DNA from: Bacteroidia bacterium
GTDB taxonomy: Bacteria; Bacteroidota; Bacteroidia; CAIKAF01
Assembly (NCBI GenBank): GCA_030427255.1
Contig: JAUHWY010000015.1
Coordinates: 1 to 64,000, forward strand
Direction of reading: 5' to 3'
DNA length: 64,000 bases
Shown: in pieces, positions 51,296 through 59,533 of the stretch
Layout: every line of letters starts with the position of its first letter
Numbering within the stretch: the stretch's first letter is position 1
Notes under the pieces: generated by a model
The model's database searches: none
Seen by the model: the letters and a program-made list of their open reading frames with translations, nothing else
What the model was told of the DNA's origin: nothing
Translations under genes and position numbers: made by a program

Positions 51296-52807
51296 CTATT
51301 CTAAACTAAGCTCTTTTTCCAGGGCATCAGCCAGTAAGCGGTTGTCTGCCAGACGGGGCACCTTGTTTTGGCCACCAAGTTTGCCAATAGATTTCATGTA
51401 ACGCTGGAAACCGCCTTGGGCTACTTTTCTTAATACCATGGGTCTGAGTATTTTCCCCTCAATCAAGTCTTTGTAATAGCTGTTGCGGGTGCAAAGGGCC
51501 TGATCAATTTCAGCACAAAAGGCCTCTAAATGGGCAGGTTCCTGTTCAAACTCCACCCACCATTCGTGGTAGGGAAGTCCACCTTCTTTGGGAGAAACAC
51601 AAGGTGCCACATGAAACTCCACTACTTGCCCGCCATGCCGAAGTAATGCTTGCTCTATGGCTCCATCAACCTCTTCGGAAATGACATGCTCGCCAAAGGC
51701 TGAAATGAAATGTTTGGTCCGGCCGGTTACTACAATGCGGTAAGGCGAAAGACTTACAAAACGTACGGTGTCTCCTATTAAATAGCCCCAAAGTCCGGCA
51801 TTTGTATTAAGAACGATAGCATAATTGACGCCTATCTGCACTTCTGAAAGAGAAATACGCGGTGGATTTGGTTCCATAAGGCGGCTCAGCTCTACAAACT
51901 CGTAAAAAATGCCGGCATGGCTTTGAAGTAACAAACCCTCTTGGTCTTGCCGATCTTGAAATGCGATGAACCCTTCGCTCGCCGGATAGGTTTCAATGGT
52001 GTGCACTCCTGCGCCCAAAGCAGCCTCGAAACGTGCACGGTAGGGCGCATAATTTACCCCGCCATATACGTAAAGCTGTAAGTTGGGAAAAACCTCTTTT
52101 ACATTTGCTTTACCGCTTATTTCCAATAGCCGGTCAAAATACATTTGCACCCAAGATGGGATGCCTCCTATAAGTCGCAAATCTTGGCCTTGCGTTTCTT
52201 TTAGAATGGCTTCGAGCTTGGTTTCCCAATCTTCTATACAGTTTACCTCCCAACTTGGCAGCTGGTTTTTCTTAACATAAGAGGGGATATGATGGTTTAC
52301 TATGCCGCTCAAACGTCCTGTTGGAATGCCGTGGCGTTCTTCCAACTCGGGACTGCCCGACAAAAAAATCATTCGGCCGTCAAAAGCCGCTGCATTTCCT
52401 GTTTCGGCAACATAGCAAAAAACGGCATTTCGTGCACTACCCACGTGGTAGGGCAAGGAGTCTTTACTAATAGGAATGAGCTTGGTTCCTGACGTGGTTC
52501 CGGATGTTTTGGCAAAATAAGCCGGCTTTCCGGGCCATAATACGTCCTTTTCTCCTGCACAAATTCGATCCACCCAAGGACGCATCTGCTCATAGTCACC
52601 AAGAGGAACAGCTTGCGTGAATTCTTTATAGCTGCTTACTTGGTCAAGCTTATGCGCCCTTCCAAAAGCAGTATGCTGCCCTTTGTTTATAAGCTGCTTA
52701 AATACTTTTTGTTGGCCTTCTACAGGTTGTTCGGCCCAAGCGCGAATGCGCTTTTCCATCCACCGTGCATAGGGCCGAATGAGGCTAGCTTTCCAGCCCA
52801 TAAGCAA
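51296..52807 (-). CDS. GH3 auxin-responsive promoter family protein
   Basis: 503 residues; firefly-luciferase-like acyl-adenylating fold of the GH3 group. Seen: the ATP motif FAKTSGTTSGTKLIPIS, SGSPELEERHGIPTGRLSGIVNHHIPSYV, GGVNYAPYRARFEAALG, TYPASEGFIAFQD, VLNTNAGLWGYLIGDTVRFVSLSPYRIVVTGRTKHFISAFGEHV. Plant GH3 enzymes join amino acids to hormones; bacterial ones are widespread in Bacteroidota with unknown substrates. It is six bases after the small membrane protein gene at 52814. Confidence 0.92.
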   Translation of the reverse strand: MLMGWKASLIRPYARWMEKRIRAWAEQPVEGQQKVFKQLINKGQHTAFGRAHKLDQVSSYKEFTQAVPLGDYEQMRPWVDRICAGEKDVLWPGKPAYFAKTSGTTSGTKLIPISKDSLPYHVGSARNAVFCYVAETGNAAAFDGRMIFLSGSPELEERHGIPTGRLSGIVNHHIPSYVKKNQLPSWEVNCIEDWETKLEAILKETQGQDLRLIGGIPSWVQMYFDRLLEISGKANVKEVFPNLQLYVYGGVNYAPYRARFEAALGAGVHTIETYPASEGFIAFQDRQDQEGLLLQSHAGIFYEFVELSRLMEPNPPRISLSEVQIGVNYAIVLNTNAGLWGYLIGDTVRFVSLSPYRIVVTGRTKHFISAFGEHVISEEVDGAIEQALLRHGGQVVEFHVAPCVSPKEGGLPYHEWWVEFEQEPAHLEAFCAEIDQALCTRNSYYKDLIEGKILRPMVLRKVAQGGFQRYMKSIGKLGGQNKVPRLADNRLLADALEKELSLE

Positions 52808-52813
52808 TGGTGT

Positions 52814-53005
52814 TTATTGGTCTTGTTCCGGGCGGTACACGCCTTTGTCGTTGGCCATTCCGTCTTTAACCATACGACTTACCCAGTACACCATGAGGCC
52901 GGATCCGACCAAAATCATAAGCCAGTTGAAATTCATGCCGGCGGCTTCGATGAATTGAAACGACCATTTAATGGCGTTTCCAAGAGGAATAAATAACCAA
53001 TCCAT
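52814..53005 (-). CDS. Small membrane protein (63 aa)
   Basis: 63 residues: amphipathic start (MDWLFIPLGNAIKWSFQFIEAAG), one membrane helix (WLMILVGSGLMVYWV), then a charged tail SRMVKDGMANDKGVYRPEQDQ. Of the type of short Bacteroidota membrane proteins such as DUF6341, but the match is not certain. It has an exact -7 box and leads the GH3 gene with a six-base gap, so it is very likely translated. Confidence 0.7.
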   Translation of the reverse strand: MDWLFIPLGNAIKWSFQFIEAAGMNFNWLMILVGSGLMVYWVSRMVKDGMANDKGVYRPEQDQ

Positions 53006-53021
53006 GTGCTAGGTATTTGTG

Positions 53022-53029
53022 CAAAGATA
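53022..53029 (-). promoter_or_regulatory. -7 box of the small membrane protein-GH3 operon
   Basis: Minus strand TATCTTTG, exact TAnnTTTG, 16 bases before the ATG at 53005. Confidence 0.55.
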
Positions 53030-53077
53030 GGCATGTATGGGGAATTTCCATGGGTTGCCGCAACCTCTAGCCCCTTT

Positions 53078-53110
53078 TTTGTGTCTATGGTATAAAAGAC
53101 TGTATATTTG
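53078..53110 (+). promoter_or_regulatory. Promoter of the T9SS protein gene at 53130
   Basis: TTTG (53078-53081), 21 bases, TATATTTG (53103-53110): both boxes exact. Predicted leader about 16 bases. Confidence 0.7.
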
Positions 53111-53129
53111 AACTAAACTTACGTTTCTT

Positions 53130-54245
53130 ATGAAAAATTGCTACTTATTTTGTGGAATGCTGGCCGCTTCAGCAGCTTTGCAGGCACAAATCACCATCAC
53201 TTCCTCCGATTTTGGAAATATTGGTGACCAGTTCTTTGTGGGACAAGACCCCAACCCTACCGTAACTCCGGGAAACGCCGGGGCAAATCAAACCTGGAAC
53301 TTTACCGGCTTGGTTACCTCCAGCTTAGATACCATTTATTTTTTAGACCCGGCAACGGTTCCACCGGCTGCTGCTGTTAGCGGTGTGAATTTGGTTACCG
53401 AATCCAACGAAGGTTATTTCTTTTTGGAACGTAATTCTTCCGGCGTGTACACCCGTGGTGTAGCCAGCACATTTAATGGTGTGCCCGTTCTAGCCGAATA
53501 TACTCCGGCCCAGGATTTGTTGCCTTTCCCGTCCACTTTTGGAGATAGTTTCAGCTCCACTTCAGCCTTTTCCACTACCGTGTTTTTAGGCTTGGACACC
53601 AGTGCATTTGGATGCCAAATTCAGTTGGACTCCATTCGCCTGAACCGTCAATCTACGCTTACCACCAATTTTGATGCAGAAGGTACGGTGCAACTGCCCA
53701 TGGAAAACATCCAGGCCTTGAGGGCTTATTCCGTAGATGCTTCCACAGACTCTATTTTTATTTATGCGCCCAATGCGGTAAGCTGCCCTCCTTTTGTAAA
53801 CATTCCTCAAGGATGGAGCCTGATGCCCGACTTCTTAGCCCAATCCATTGGCTTGCCCGGAGGTAGTTATACCCAAAACACCGAGGTGTATACTTGGTAT
53901 GCCAACAACGAAAATTTTGGTGTAGTAGCTATGCGTATGGACGGTCAAGGAGGTGTAGAAAGCGTATTGTTTAAGAGCGATGCCAGCCAATTGTCTATAG
54001 ACCAAACGAGCGAATCTACCTTGAATATTTTCCCCAACCCTGTACAAGGTAGCAGCCTAGCCATTGAAGGTGCTGAAGCCGGAGATGAAGTACTGCTTAT
54101 GGACATGACAGGGCGGGTTGTTGTACGTCAAAGCCTGGATAACAACCAAGTTTCTGTAGAAGGTCTTACTTCTGGTATGTATCAATTGCAATTGATGCGC
54201 AACCAACAATTGGTAGGCCAACAAAAAATTGTGGTACAGCAATAA
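53130..54245 (+). CDS. Secreted protein with T9SS sorting domain
   Basis: 371 residues. Signal peptide MKNCYLFCGMLAASAALQAQ, a beta-rich mature part (ITITSSDFGNIGDQFFVGQDPNPTVTPGNAGANQTWNFTGLVTSSLDTIYFLDPATVP...) and a type A sorting domain (LNIFPNPVQGSSLAIEGAEAGDEVLLMDMTGRVVVRQSL ... SGMYQLQLMRNQQLVGQQKIVVQQ). The SDFG.IGD....G.DPNP start is shared by many short secreted Bacteroidota proteins with no assigned function. Monocistronic, with a strong promoter and a terminator. Confidence 0.9.
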   Translation: MKNCYLFCGMLAASAALQAQITITSSDFGNIGDQFFVGQDPNPTVTPGNAGANQTWNFTGLVTSSLDTIYFLDPATVPPAAAVSGVNLVTESNEGYFFLERNSSGVYTRGVASTFNGVPVLAEYTPAQDLLPFPSTFGDSFSSTSAFSTTVFLGLDTSAFGCQIQLDSIRLNRQSTLTTNFDAEGTVQLPMENIQALRAYSVDASTDSIFIYAPNAVSCPPFVNIPQGWSLMPDFLAQSIGLPGGSYTQNTEVYTWYANNENFGVVAMRMDGQGGVESVLFKSDASQLSIDQTSESTLNIFPNPVQGSSLAIEGAEAGDEVLLMDMTGRVVVRQSLDNNQVSVEGLTSGMYQLQLMRNQQLVGQQKIVVQQ

Positions 54246-54359
54246 TTTAGTTGTCCATGCCGACCTTTAGTCGGTGAGGAAAAAGATGGAATACTGAAAA
54301 AGAAGCTTTCCTAAACTTTTCCCTCCTTCTAGATTAAGGCAGAAAAGGTAAAATGAAAG

Positions 54360-54394
54360 ATTCCGGAGCTCCTTGGGTTCCGGAATTTTTTTTT
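54360..54394 (+). terminator. Intrinsic terminator after the T9SS gene
   Basis: Stem ATTCCGGA (54360-54367) / TCCGGAAT (54379-54386), 11-base loop, then a run of nine T's. It directly precedes repeat element D. Confidence 0.88.
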
Positions 54395-54402
54395 GGAAGA
54401 CC

Positions 54403-54550
54403 GGCGCAGGGATGGCGCGGAAAGCCCACAAAACCAAGGCCTAGGGCTGCGTGGAGCGAGGAGGCGGTCCCGATCCTTCGGGAAAGCCACCGGAGCCCCG
54501 CATGCCCTTTGCCTTGGTTTGAGGACTTGCAGCAACAGCCCGTTTGCGCC
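54403..54550. repeat. Paired-arm element with nested core hairpin (D)
   Basis: Four nested stems: GGCGCA (54403-54408)/TGCGCC (54545-54550); AAACCAAGGC (54431-54440)/GCCTTGGTTT (54511-54520); GGGCTGCG (54444-54451)/CGCATGCCC (54499-54507, one bulge); tip TCCCGA (54468-54473)/TCGGGA (54478-54483). Arms CAGGGATGGCGCGGAAAGCC and GAGGACTTGCAGCAACAGCC. The inner 54456-54495 is the core hairpin seen alone at 59423 and 63520. With the terminator it fills the 411-base gap before rseP. Confidence 0.75.
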
Positions 54551-54585
54551 CCAAAAAAACCAAAGCCATGGCTTCTGACACAGCT

Positions 54586-54619
54586 TTTGCCGCAAAATCC
54601 CCGAATAGCCCTACCTTTG
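54586..54619 (+). promoter_or_regulatory. Promoter of the rseP operon
   Basis: TTTG (54586-54589), 22 bases, TACCTTTG (54612-54619, exact TAnnTTTG). Predicted leader about 34 bases. Confidence 0.55.
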
Positions 54620-54656
54620 CAAACTAATTTGCCTTAGGGCTTCAAACCGTTCCCGA

Positions 54657-56012
54657 ATGGGTGTATTGATTCAAGTTGCGCAGTTTTTTCTTTGCCTTTC
54701 GCTGCTCATCATTTTGCATGAAGGTGGACACTACCTTGCCGCTCGTCTGTTCAAGACTAGGGTAGAAAAATTTTATTTGTTTTTCGACTTTCTGTTTCCC
54801 TTTCCCAATTTGGCCAACTTTAGCCTCTTTAAGTTTAAGAAAGGGGATACTACCTACGGTTTGGGTTGGTTCCCCATGGGTGGATACGTTAAAATTGCCG
54901 GTATGGCAGACGAGTCGAACGATAAGGAAGCGCTCAAACAGCCGCCGCAGCCCTGGGAGTACCGCGCAAAACCGGCCTGGCAAAGGCTCATAATTATTTT
55001 GGGGGGCATTATTGTGAATCTCTTTGTGGGCTTCTTTTTGTTTGCCATGGTATTTTGGGTGTATGGCGAAACCCGCTTAAATCCTGCAAAAATGCCTTAT
55101 GGCATGCACTTTTCAGACTCTAGCTTGCTGGACGAAGGTTTGCGTCAAGGCGATTTGATTGTGGCCTTGGATGGAGAGCCGGTGCAAGACTATGCCTCTA
55201 TTGGCCGCGAATTGCTTTTGGAAGATGTGCAACAAATGCAGGTGCTTAGAGAGGGAGCGTCTTTGAATTTTGAGGTGACCGAACTCTTTAGAAATAAGGT
55301 GCTTCGGGCCTCCGGTAATGGCCCCTTTTTGGAGCCTCGCCTGCCTGCCGTTATTGATACGGTCTTGCCCGAAACCCCCGCAGCTCTTGCCGGTATACAA
55401 AAGGGAGATGAAATTTTGCAGTTGGACAGCAACACCATAGAAAGCTTCCAGGATTTTCAGGCCGGGATAGGTCAGCAAGCCAATACAGAATTTGCTTTGA
55501 TGCTGTTGCGCGGTTCGGATACCTTGGCAATGCAACTCACCACTAACGAGGAGGGCATGATAGGAGTGGCTCCTCCCATGGGCAAACGTCTGGAGGATTT
55601 TGGTTTTGAAATAGAAGAGGTAAACTACAGTTTAGGAGAGGCTATACCGGCCGGCTTAAGCCTGGCAGCTCGGACCATTGGCGACCAAGTGCGTCAGTTT
55701 AGTTTGATTTTTAACCCATCGACAGGTGCATACAAGCAGGTAGGCGGTTTTGCACGTTTTACCCAGCTGTTCCCTCAAACCTGGTCGTGGCAGGCCTTTT
55801 GGAAGCTAACCGCCATAGTTTCGCTTATTTTGGCCTTTATGAATTTCTTGCCCATTCCTATGTTGGATGGGGGCTATATGGTGTTTATTTTGTATGAAAT
55901 GGTAGCCGGAAAGCCTCCGGGAGAAAAGTTTATGGAACGTGCCAATACCGTTGGATTTATTATCATTTTGGCATTGTTGATTTTTGCAAACCTAAACGAC
56001 ATTATCCGATAG
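54657..56012 (+). CDS. rseP: RIP metalloprotease RseP (site-2 protease)
   Basis: 451 residues, at least four membrane helices. Zinc motif HEGGH (H21, E22, H25) in the first helix; the third ligand is in FLPIPMLDGGYMVF near residue 400. Between them lie GMGGYVKIAG (residues ~78-86 region, MGGYVKIAGMADE) and two PDZ-like stretches (DEGLRQGDLIVALDGEPVQDY; AALAGIQKGDEILQLDSNTIESFQDF). It cuts anti-sigma factors or leftover signal peptides within the membrane. First gene of rseP-ALDH7-lipoprotein-hemW. Confidence 0.94.
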   Translation: MGVLIQVAQFFLCLSLLIILHEGGHYLAARLFKTRVEKFYLFFDFLFPFPNLANFSLFKFKKGDTTYGLGWFPMGGYVKIAGMADESNDKEALKQPPQPWEYRAKPAWQRLIIILGGIIVNLFVGFFLFAMVFWVYGETRLNPAKMPYGMHFSDSSLLDEGLRQGDLIVALDGEPVQDYASIGRELLLEDVQQMQVLREGASLNFEVTELFRNKVLRASGNGPFLEPRLPAVIDTVLPETPAALAGIQKGDEILQLDSNTIESFQDFQAGIGQQANTEFALMLLRGSDTLAMQLTTNEEGMIGVAPPMGKRLEDFGFEIEEVNYSLGEAIPAGLSLAARTIGDQVRQFSLIFNPSTGAYKQVGGFARFTQLFPQTWSWQAFWKLTAIVSLILAFMNFLPIPMLDGGYMVFILYEMVAGKPPGEKFMERANTVGFIIILALLIFANLNDIIR

Positions 56013-56015
56013 CTT

Positions 56016-57554
56016 ATGAATATTCAAGACGCACTCAAAGTTTTGGGACTGGAAACAAAGGAGTTGAACTTTGGGGTTTCCATAGGTAACGAGTCGGTGT
56101 TGGGGGCTGGACCCACCATTGCCAGCCACAGCCCGGTAGATGGGAACCTTATTGCTCGCTGTGGCTCAGCCAATCGACAAGATTTTGATTTTGTAGTAGC
56201 TAAGAGTAGAGAAGCGTTTGCCGCATGGCGCAGCTGGCCTGCTCCCGCACGAGGAGAGGTGGTTCGAGCTTTTGGGAATGCGTTACGCGAAAAGAAGGCC
56301 GCTTTGGGTGCTTTGGTTTCCTTCGAAATGGGAAAGTCATACCAAGAAGGCTTGGGCGAGGTTCAAGAAATGATTGACATTTGCGACTTTGCGGTTGGTT
56401 TGTCGCGCCAGCTATACGGCCTTACCATTCATAGCGAGAGGCCCAACCACCGCATGTTTGAGCAATGGCACCCGCTGGGTCCTGTGGGCATTATTACTGC
56501 TTTTAATTTTCCGGTAGCCGTTTGGGCTTGGAATACAGCATTGGCTTGGGTTTGTGGCGACACCACCATTTGGAAACCCTCCGAAAAGGTGCCTTTATGC
56601 GGGGTGGCATGTCAAAAAATTGCTGCAGACGTGTTTAAGCAACACCAGGTGCCCGAAGGGGTTTCTTGTTTGGTGCAAGGCGATAGAGAAGTAGGAGAGT
56701 GGATCGCACAAAGTCCCGCCATACCTTTAGTGAGCGCTACCGGATCGACCCGCATGGGCCGTCAGGTAGGCCAAGTGGTTGCCGGTCGTTTGGGCCGCAG
56801 CTTGTTGGAGTTAGGTGGCAACAACGCCTTAATTGTAAGCGAAGAAGCCGACCTGGATTTGGCCATTCGTGCGGTAGTCTTTGGCGCCGTAGGTACCGCC
56901 GGTCAACGCTGCACCAGCACCCGTCGCGTAATTATTCAGAACAAGGTGTACGATCAGTTTGTGGAGCGCCTTCAAAAAGCCTACAGCAGCGTGCGCATTG
57001 GCGATCCCTTAGACGAGAACAACCACATGGGGCCTTTGATTGATACACAAGCGGTAGACATGTATTTGAAGGCCATAGAGTCTGTGAAGCAAGAAGGAGG
57101 CAAAGAGTTGATTGCCGGAGGTAAAATGCAGGGGGATGCCTATGCATCAGGCTGCTATGTAAAACCTTGCGTGATTGAGGCCAAGCCGGAGTACCAAACC
57201 GTTCAGAACGAAACCTTTGCACCTATTTTGTACCTCTTGCGTTACGAAAGTATCCAAGAGGCCATCGATATTCAAAATGCCGTTCCTCAAGGACTTTCAT
57301 CGGCCATTTTTACCCGAAACTTGTTGGAGTCTGAGGCCTTTTTGTCGGCTTCCGGCTCAGATTGCGGCATTGCCAATGTCAACTTAGGTACCAGCGGCGC
57401 CGAAATCGGTGGCGCTTTTGGAGGAGAAAAGGAAACCGGTGGTGGGCGTGAATCGGGCTCCGATGCTTGGAAGGCTTATATGCGTCGGCAGACCAATACG
57501 ATTAATTACGGCACTTCCATTCCTTTGGCTCAAGGCATTCAATTCGACCTTTGA
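56016..57554 (+). CDS. ALDH7-type aldehyde dehydrogenase
   Basis: 512 residues of the antiquitin (ALDH7/AmaB) branch, which oxidises 2-aminoadipate semialdehyde to 2-aminoadipate in lysine breakdown. Catalytic residues: N164 in FNFPV, K187 in WKPSE, E265 in LLELGGNNA and C299 in GTAGQRCTS. NAD-dependent and cytoplasmic. ALDH7 hallmarks include the FGGEKETGGGRESGSDAWKAYMRRQT ending. Three bases after rseP; whether other lysine catabolic genes exist cannot be seen here. Confidence 0.93.
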   Translation: MNIQDALKVLGLETKELNFGVSIGNESVLGAGPTIASHSPVDGNLIARCGSANRQDFDFVVAKSREAFAAWRSWPAPARGEVVRAFGNALREKKAALGALVSFEMGKSYQEGLGEVQEMIDICDFAVGLSRQLYGLTIHSERPNHRMFEQWHPLGPVGIITAFNFPVAVWAWNTALAWVCGDTTIWKPSEKVPLCGVACQKIAADVFKQHQVPEGVSCLVQGDREVGEWIAQSPAIPLVSATGSTRMGRQVGQVVAGRLGRSLLELGGNNALIVSEEADLDLAIRAVVFGAVGTAGQRCTSTRRVIIQNKVYDQFVERLQKAYSSVRIGDPLDENNHMGPLIDTQAVDMYLKAIESVKQEGGKELIAGGKMQGDAYASGCYVKPCVIEAKPEYQTVQNETFAPILYLLRYESIQEAIDIQNAVPQGLSSAIFTRNLLESEAFLSASGSDCGIANVNLGTSGAEIGGAFGGEKETGGGRESGSDAWKAYMRRQTNTINYGTSIPLAQGIQFDL

Positions 57555-58108
57555 TGCCGAGGCTCCTAGGCATGTGTTTGCTGTTTTGCCTGGTTTGGAG
57601 CTGTTTGCCCCAAGCCGAACAGCAGGCTTCCGGCTCTGCCTATATGCGGGACCTCGATTCTTTGCAACAAAGGCTTCAAAAGTCTACGCATAAGGTGCAA
57701 CAGCAACTTAGCTGGGCAGGGAAAGCGGAACAAAGCCAAAAAAATGCCAAAGACCAGGACTGGGAAGATGTTTTTTACTTTTTTAAAGAGGCAGATGTAA
57801 CCGGCCCTAGATTGGAAGGGCGTTACGAGTTAAAAAGAGAACAAGTAGGGGAGGACAGCAGCCTTGTTTACCTTGCCTTGGAACAGGACCAGCCGGTGCA
57901 AAAGCTCATTGTACTAAGGGATAATGTGGGCAGAACAAAGGCAGTACATGCTTACCATTTAAAAGACTCGCCCTTTTATGCCTCTAAGATTATTGCCGAT
58001 GGTCTGTTTGGGGAGCATTGGCGTATTTCGTTGAAGGTGGTGCAAATTCACCGTATTACCGGAAAGAAGGAGACCCTCAATTGCCTCTGGACTTTGCCCG
58101 CACCATGA
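57554..58108 (+). CDS. Lipoprotein of unknown function
   Basis: 184 residues; lipoprotein signal MPRLLGMCLLFCLVWSC. An N-terminal helix (YMRDLDSLQQRLQKSTHKVQQQLSW) precedes a region with FYFFKEADVTGPRLEGRYELKREQVGEDSSLVYLALEQDQPVQKLIVLRD. No family recognised. Its ATG shares a base with the ALDH7 stop (TGATG) and its stop overlaps hemW (ATGA), so it is translationally coupled on both sides. Confidence 0.78.
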   Translation: MPRLLGMCLLFCLVWSCLPQAEQQASGSAYMRDLDSLQQRLQKSTHKVQQQLSWAGKAEQSQKNAKDQDWEDVFYFFKEADVTGPRLEGRYELKREQVGEDSSLVYLALEQDQPVQKLIVLRDNVGRTKAVHAYHLKDSPFYASKIIADGLFGEHWRISLKVVQIHRITGKKETLNCLWTLPAP

Positions 58109-59226
58109 GCCTTTACTTGCACGTGCCTTTTTGCAGGCAAGCCTGTCATTATTGTGATTTCCATTTTAGCCTGAACCTCAATAAGAAAGAGGAAATGGTC
58201 CAGTCCATGCTGATCGAAATGGAAGCCTGGGCCTCAAGGCTAGCGCTTGACCCCTTGCAATCCATTTACTTTGGCGGAGGAACTCCATCTTTACTTGGGC
58301 CGGAGGCAATCGCTGTTTTGCTGAATAGGGCTAAACAGCTCTTTGCTTTGGCTCCCGACGCCGAAATAAGCCTTGAAGCCAATCCCGACGATTTGGTGCG
58401 CCACCCACCCTTGCGTTGGAAGGAGATTGGAATCAATAGATTTAGTATTGGTGTTCAAAGCTTTAATGATAAATTTTTAGGCAAGCTTAATAGAAGCCAC
58501 AACGCGGAACAAGCACATAAGGCCATAGCCCTTGCAGCGGCTGCCGGCTTTGAAAAATGCTCGCTGGACCTGATGTTTGGCCTGCCCGGGCAGACCCTGC
58601 AGGATTGGAAGCAGGAATTGGAAAAGGCCCTGAGCCTGCCATTGAATCACTTGAGCATTTATGGCCTAACCATTGAGCCAAAAACGGTATTTCACCACAA
58701 ACTGCGCCAAGGGGCTTTGGATTTGCCGGCCGACGAAGAGGCCGCCCTCTTTTTCAAAACCGCACACCGCATCTTGCAAGATGCAGGCTTTGAGCATTAT
58801 GAGGTGTCGAACTATGCCAAACCGGGACACCGAAGCCTGCACAACAGCCACTATTGGTCGGGGGGCAACTACCTAGGCATTGGCCCCTCGGCCCACAGCT
58901 ATCTGAATGGCACTCGATACCACAACCCCGCAAGCAACGGCCGGTACATACAAACTTTGCAGCACGGTCAGTTGCCGGCTCAAATGGAAAGCCTAAACCA
59001 GGCCGAAGCCTGGAACGAAATGCTGATGACCGGATTGAGGCAAAAAGAAGGCTTGAGCAAAGAAAAGGTGGCGAACTTGTTTGGAATGAATGCCTGGGAA
59101 ACGCTTCAGCAGCAACTTCGTAACTTTCCCGAAGAATGGTTTCTTAGTTATGAACCCATAGCCTTGAGTTGCGAGGGTTGGCTTCTTATGGACCGTCTGT
59201 TGGTGGCACTTTTTCGCTTAACATAG
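58105..59226 (+). CDS. hemW: Radical SAM heme chaperone HemW
   Basis: 373 residues. Cluster motif CRQACHYCDFHF (C10, C14, C17), IYFGGGTPSLL, LEANPDDL, RFSIGVQSFNDKFLGKLNRSHNAEQA, DLMFGLPGQTLQDWKQEL and HYEVSNYAKPGHRSLHNSHYWSGGNYLGIGPSAHSY. The absence of the extra Cys needed by HemN and the HNxxYW segment mark it as HemW, a heme-transfer chaperone rather than an oxygen-independent coproporphyrinogen oxidase. Start at 58105 chosen by the family N-terminus. Confidence 0.93.
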   Translation: MSLYLHVPFCRQACHYCDFHFSLNLNKKEEMVQSMLIEMEAWASRLALDPLQSIYFGGGTPSLLGPEAIAVLLNRAKQLFALAPDAEISLEANPDDLVRHPPLRWKEIGINRFSIGVQSFNDKFLGKLNRSHNAEQAHKAIALAAAAGFEKCSLDLMFGLPGQTLQDWKQELEKALSLPLNHLSIYGLTIEPKTVFHHKLRQGALDLPADEEAALFFKTAHRILQDAGFEHYEVSNYAKPGHRSLHNSHYWSGGNYLGIGPSAHSYLNGTRYHNPASNGRYIQTLQHGQLPAQMESLNQAEAWNEMLMTGLRQKEGLSKEKVANLFGMNAWETLQQQLRNFPEEWFLSYEPIALSCEGWLLMDRLLVALFRLT

Positions 59227-59257
59227 CCCTCCGCTGGCTTTTTCGCTCCCGGAAAGG

Positions 59258-59326
59258 GATGTAGAGATTTTCTAAAGAAAAAACCTTTGATAATCAGAGG
59301 CTTAACACGAATGATGTAGAGATTTT
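59258..59326. repeat. Short direct repeat GATGTAGAGATTTT
   Basis: The 14-mer occurs at 59258-59271 and 59313-59326, 55 bases apart, just past hemW. Between them is AT-rich sequence without a gene. It may be a trace of a deletion or an insertion footprint. Confidence 0.6.
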
Positions 59327-59386
59327 TTGGGCTTTGGGCCCTTAAAATCTAGGCCATTTTTCCTTCCAGATCCGGCCTTTTGCTGC

Positions 59387-59487
59387 TGCCCATCGGCGCA
59401 GCGTCCTATGGCTGCCAAGCTGCTCCGGTGGCTTACCAAAGGCCCGCCTCCTCGCAGCGGCAGCCATGGCCGCTTGCTGGATGGGCA
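59387..59487. repeat. Core hairpin element, reversed orientation (F)
   Basis: Three nested inverted repeats: TGCCCATC (59387-59394)/GATGGGCA (59480-59487); ATGGCTGCC (59408-59416)/GGCAGCCAT (59459-59467); and the core CTCCGGTGGCTT (59423-59434) with CCGCCTCCTCGC (59444-59455), tip ACC-aaa-GGC. On the minus strand the core reads GCGAGGAGGCGG...AAGCCACCGGAG as in D. The 307-base gap between hemW and the transporter holds this and the direct repeat, no gene. Confidence 0.75.
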
Positions 59488-59533
59488 TACGCCGGGCCGG
59501 GGGGCCAAACTATAGAAATCCCGGAATTCTAGC

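Noticed and set aside
54329-54637. Overlapping ORFs of 60-94 codons before rseP
   Set aside because: They fall on the terminator and element D; no start context and no family resemblance.
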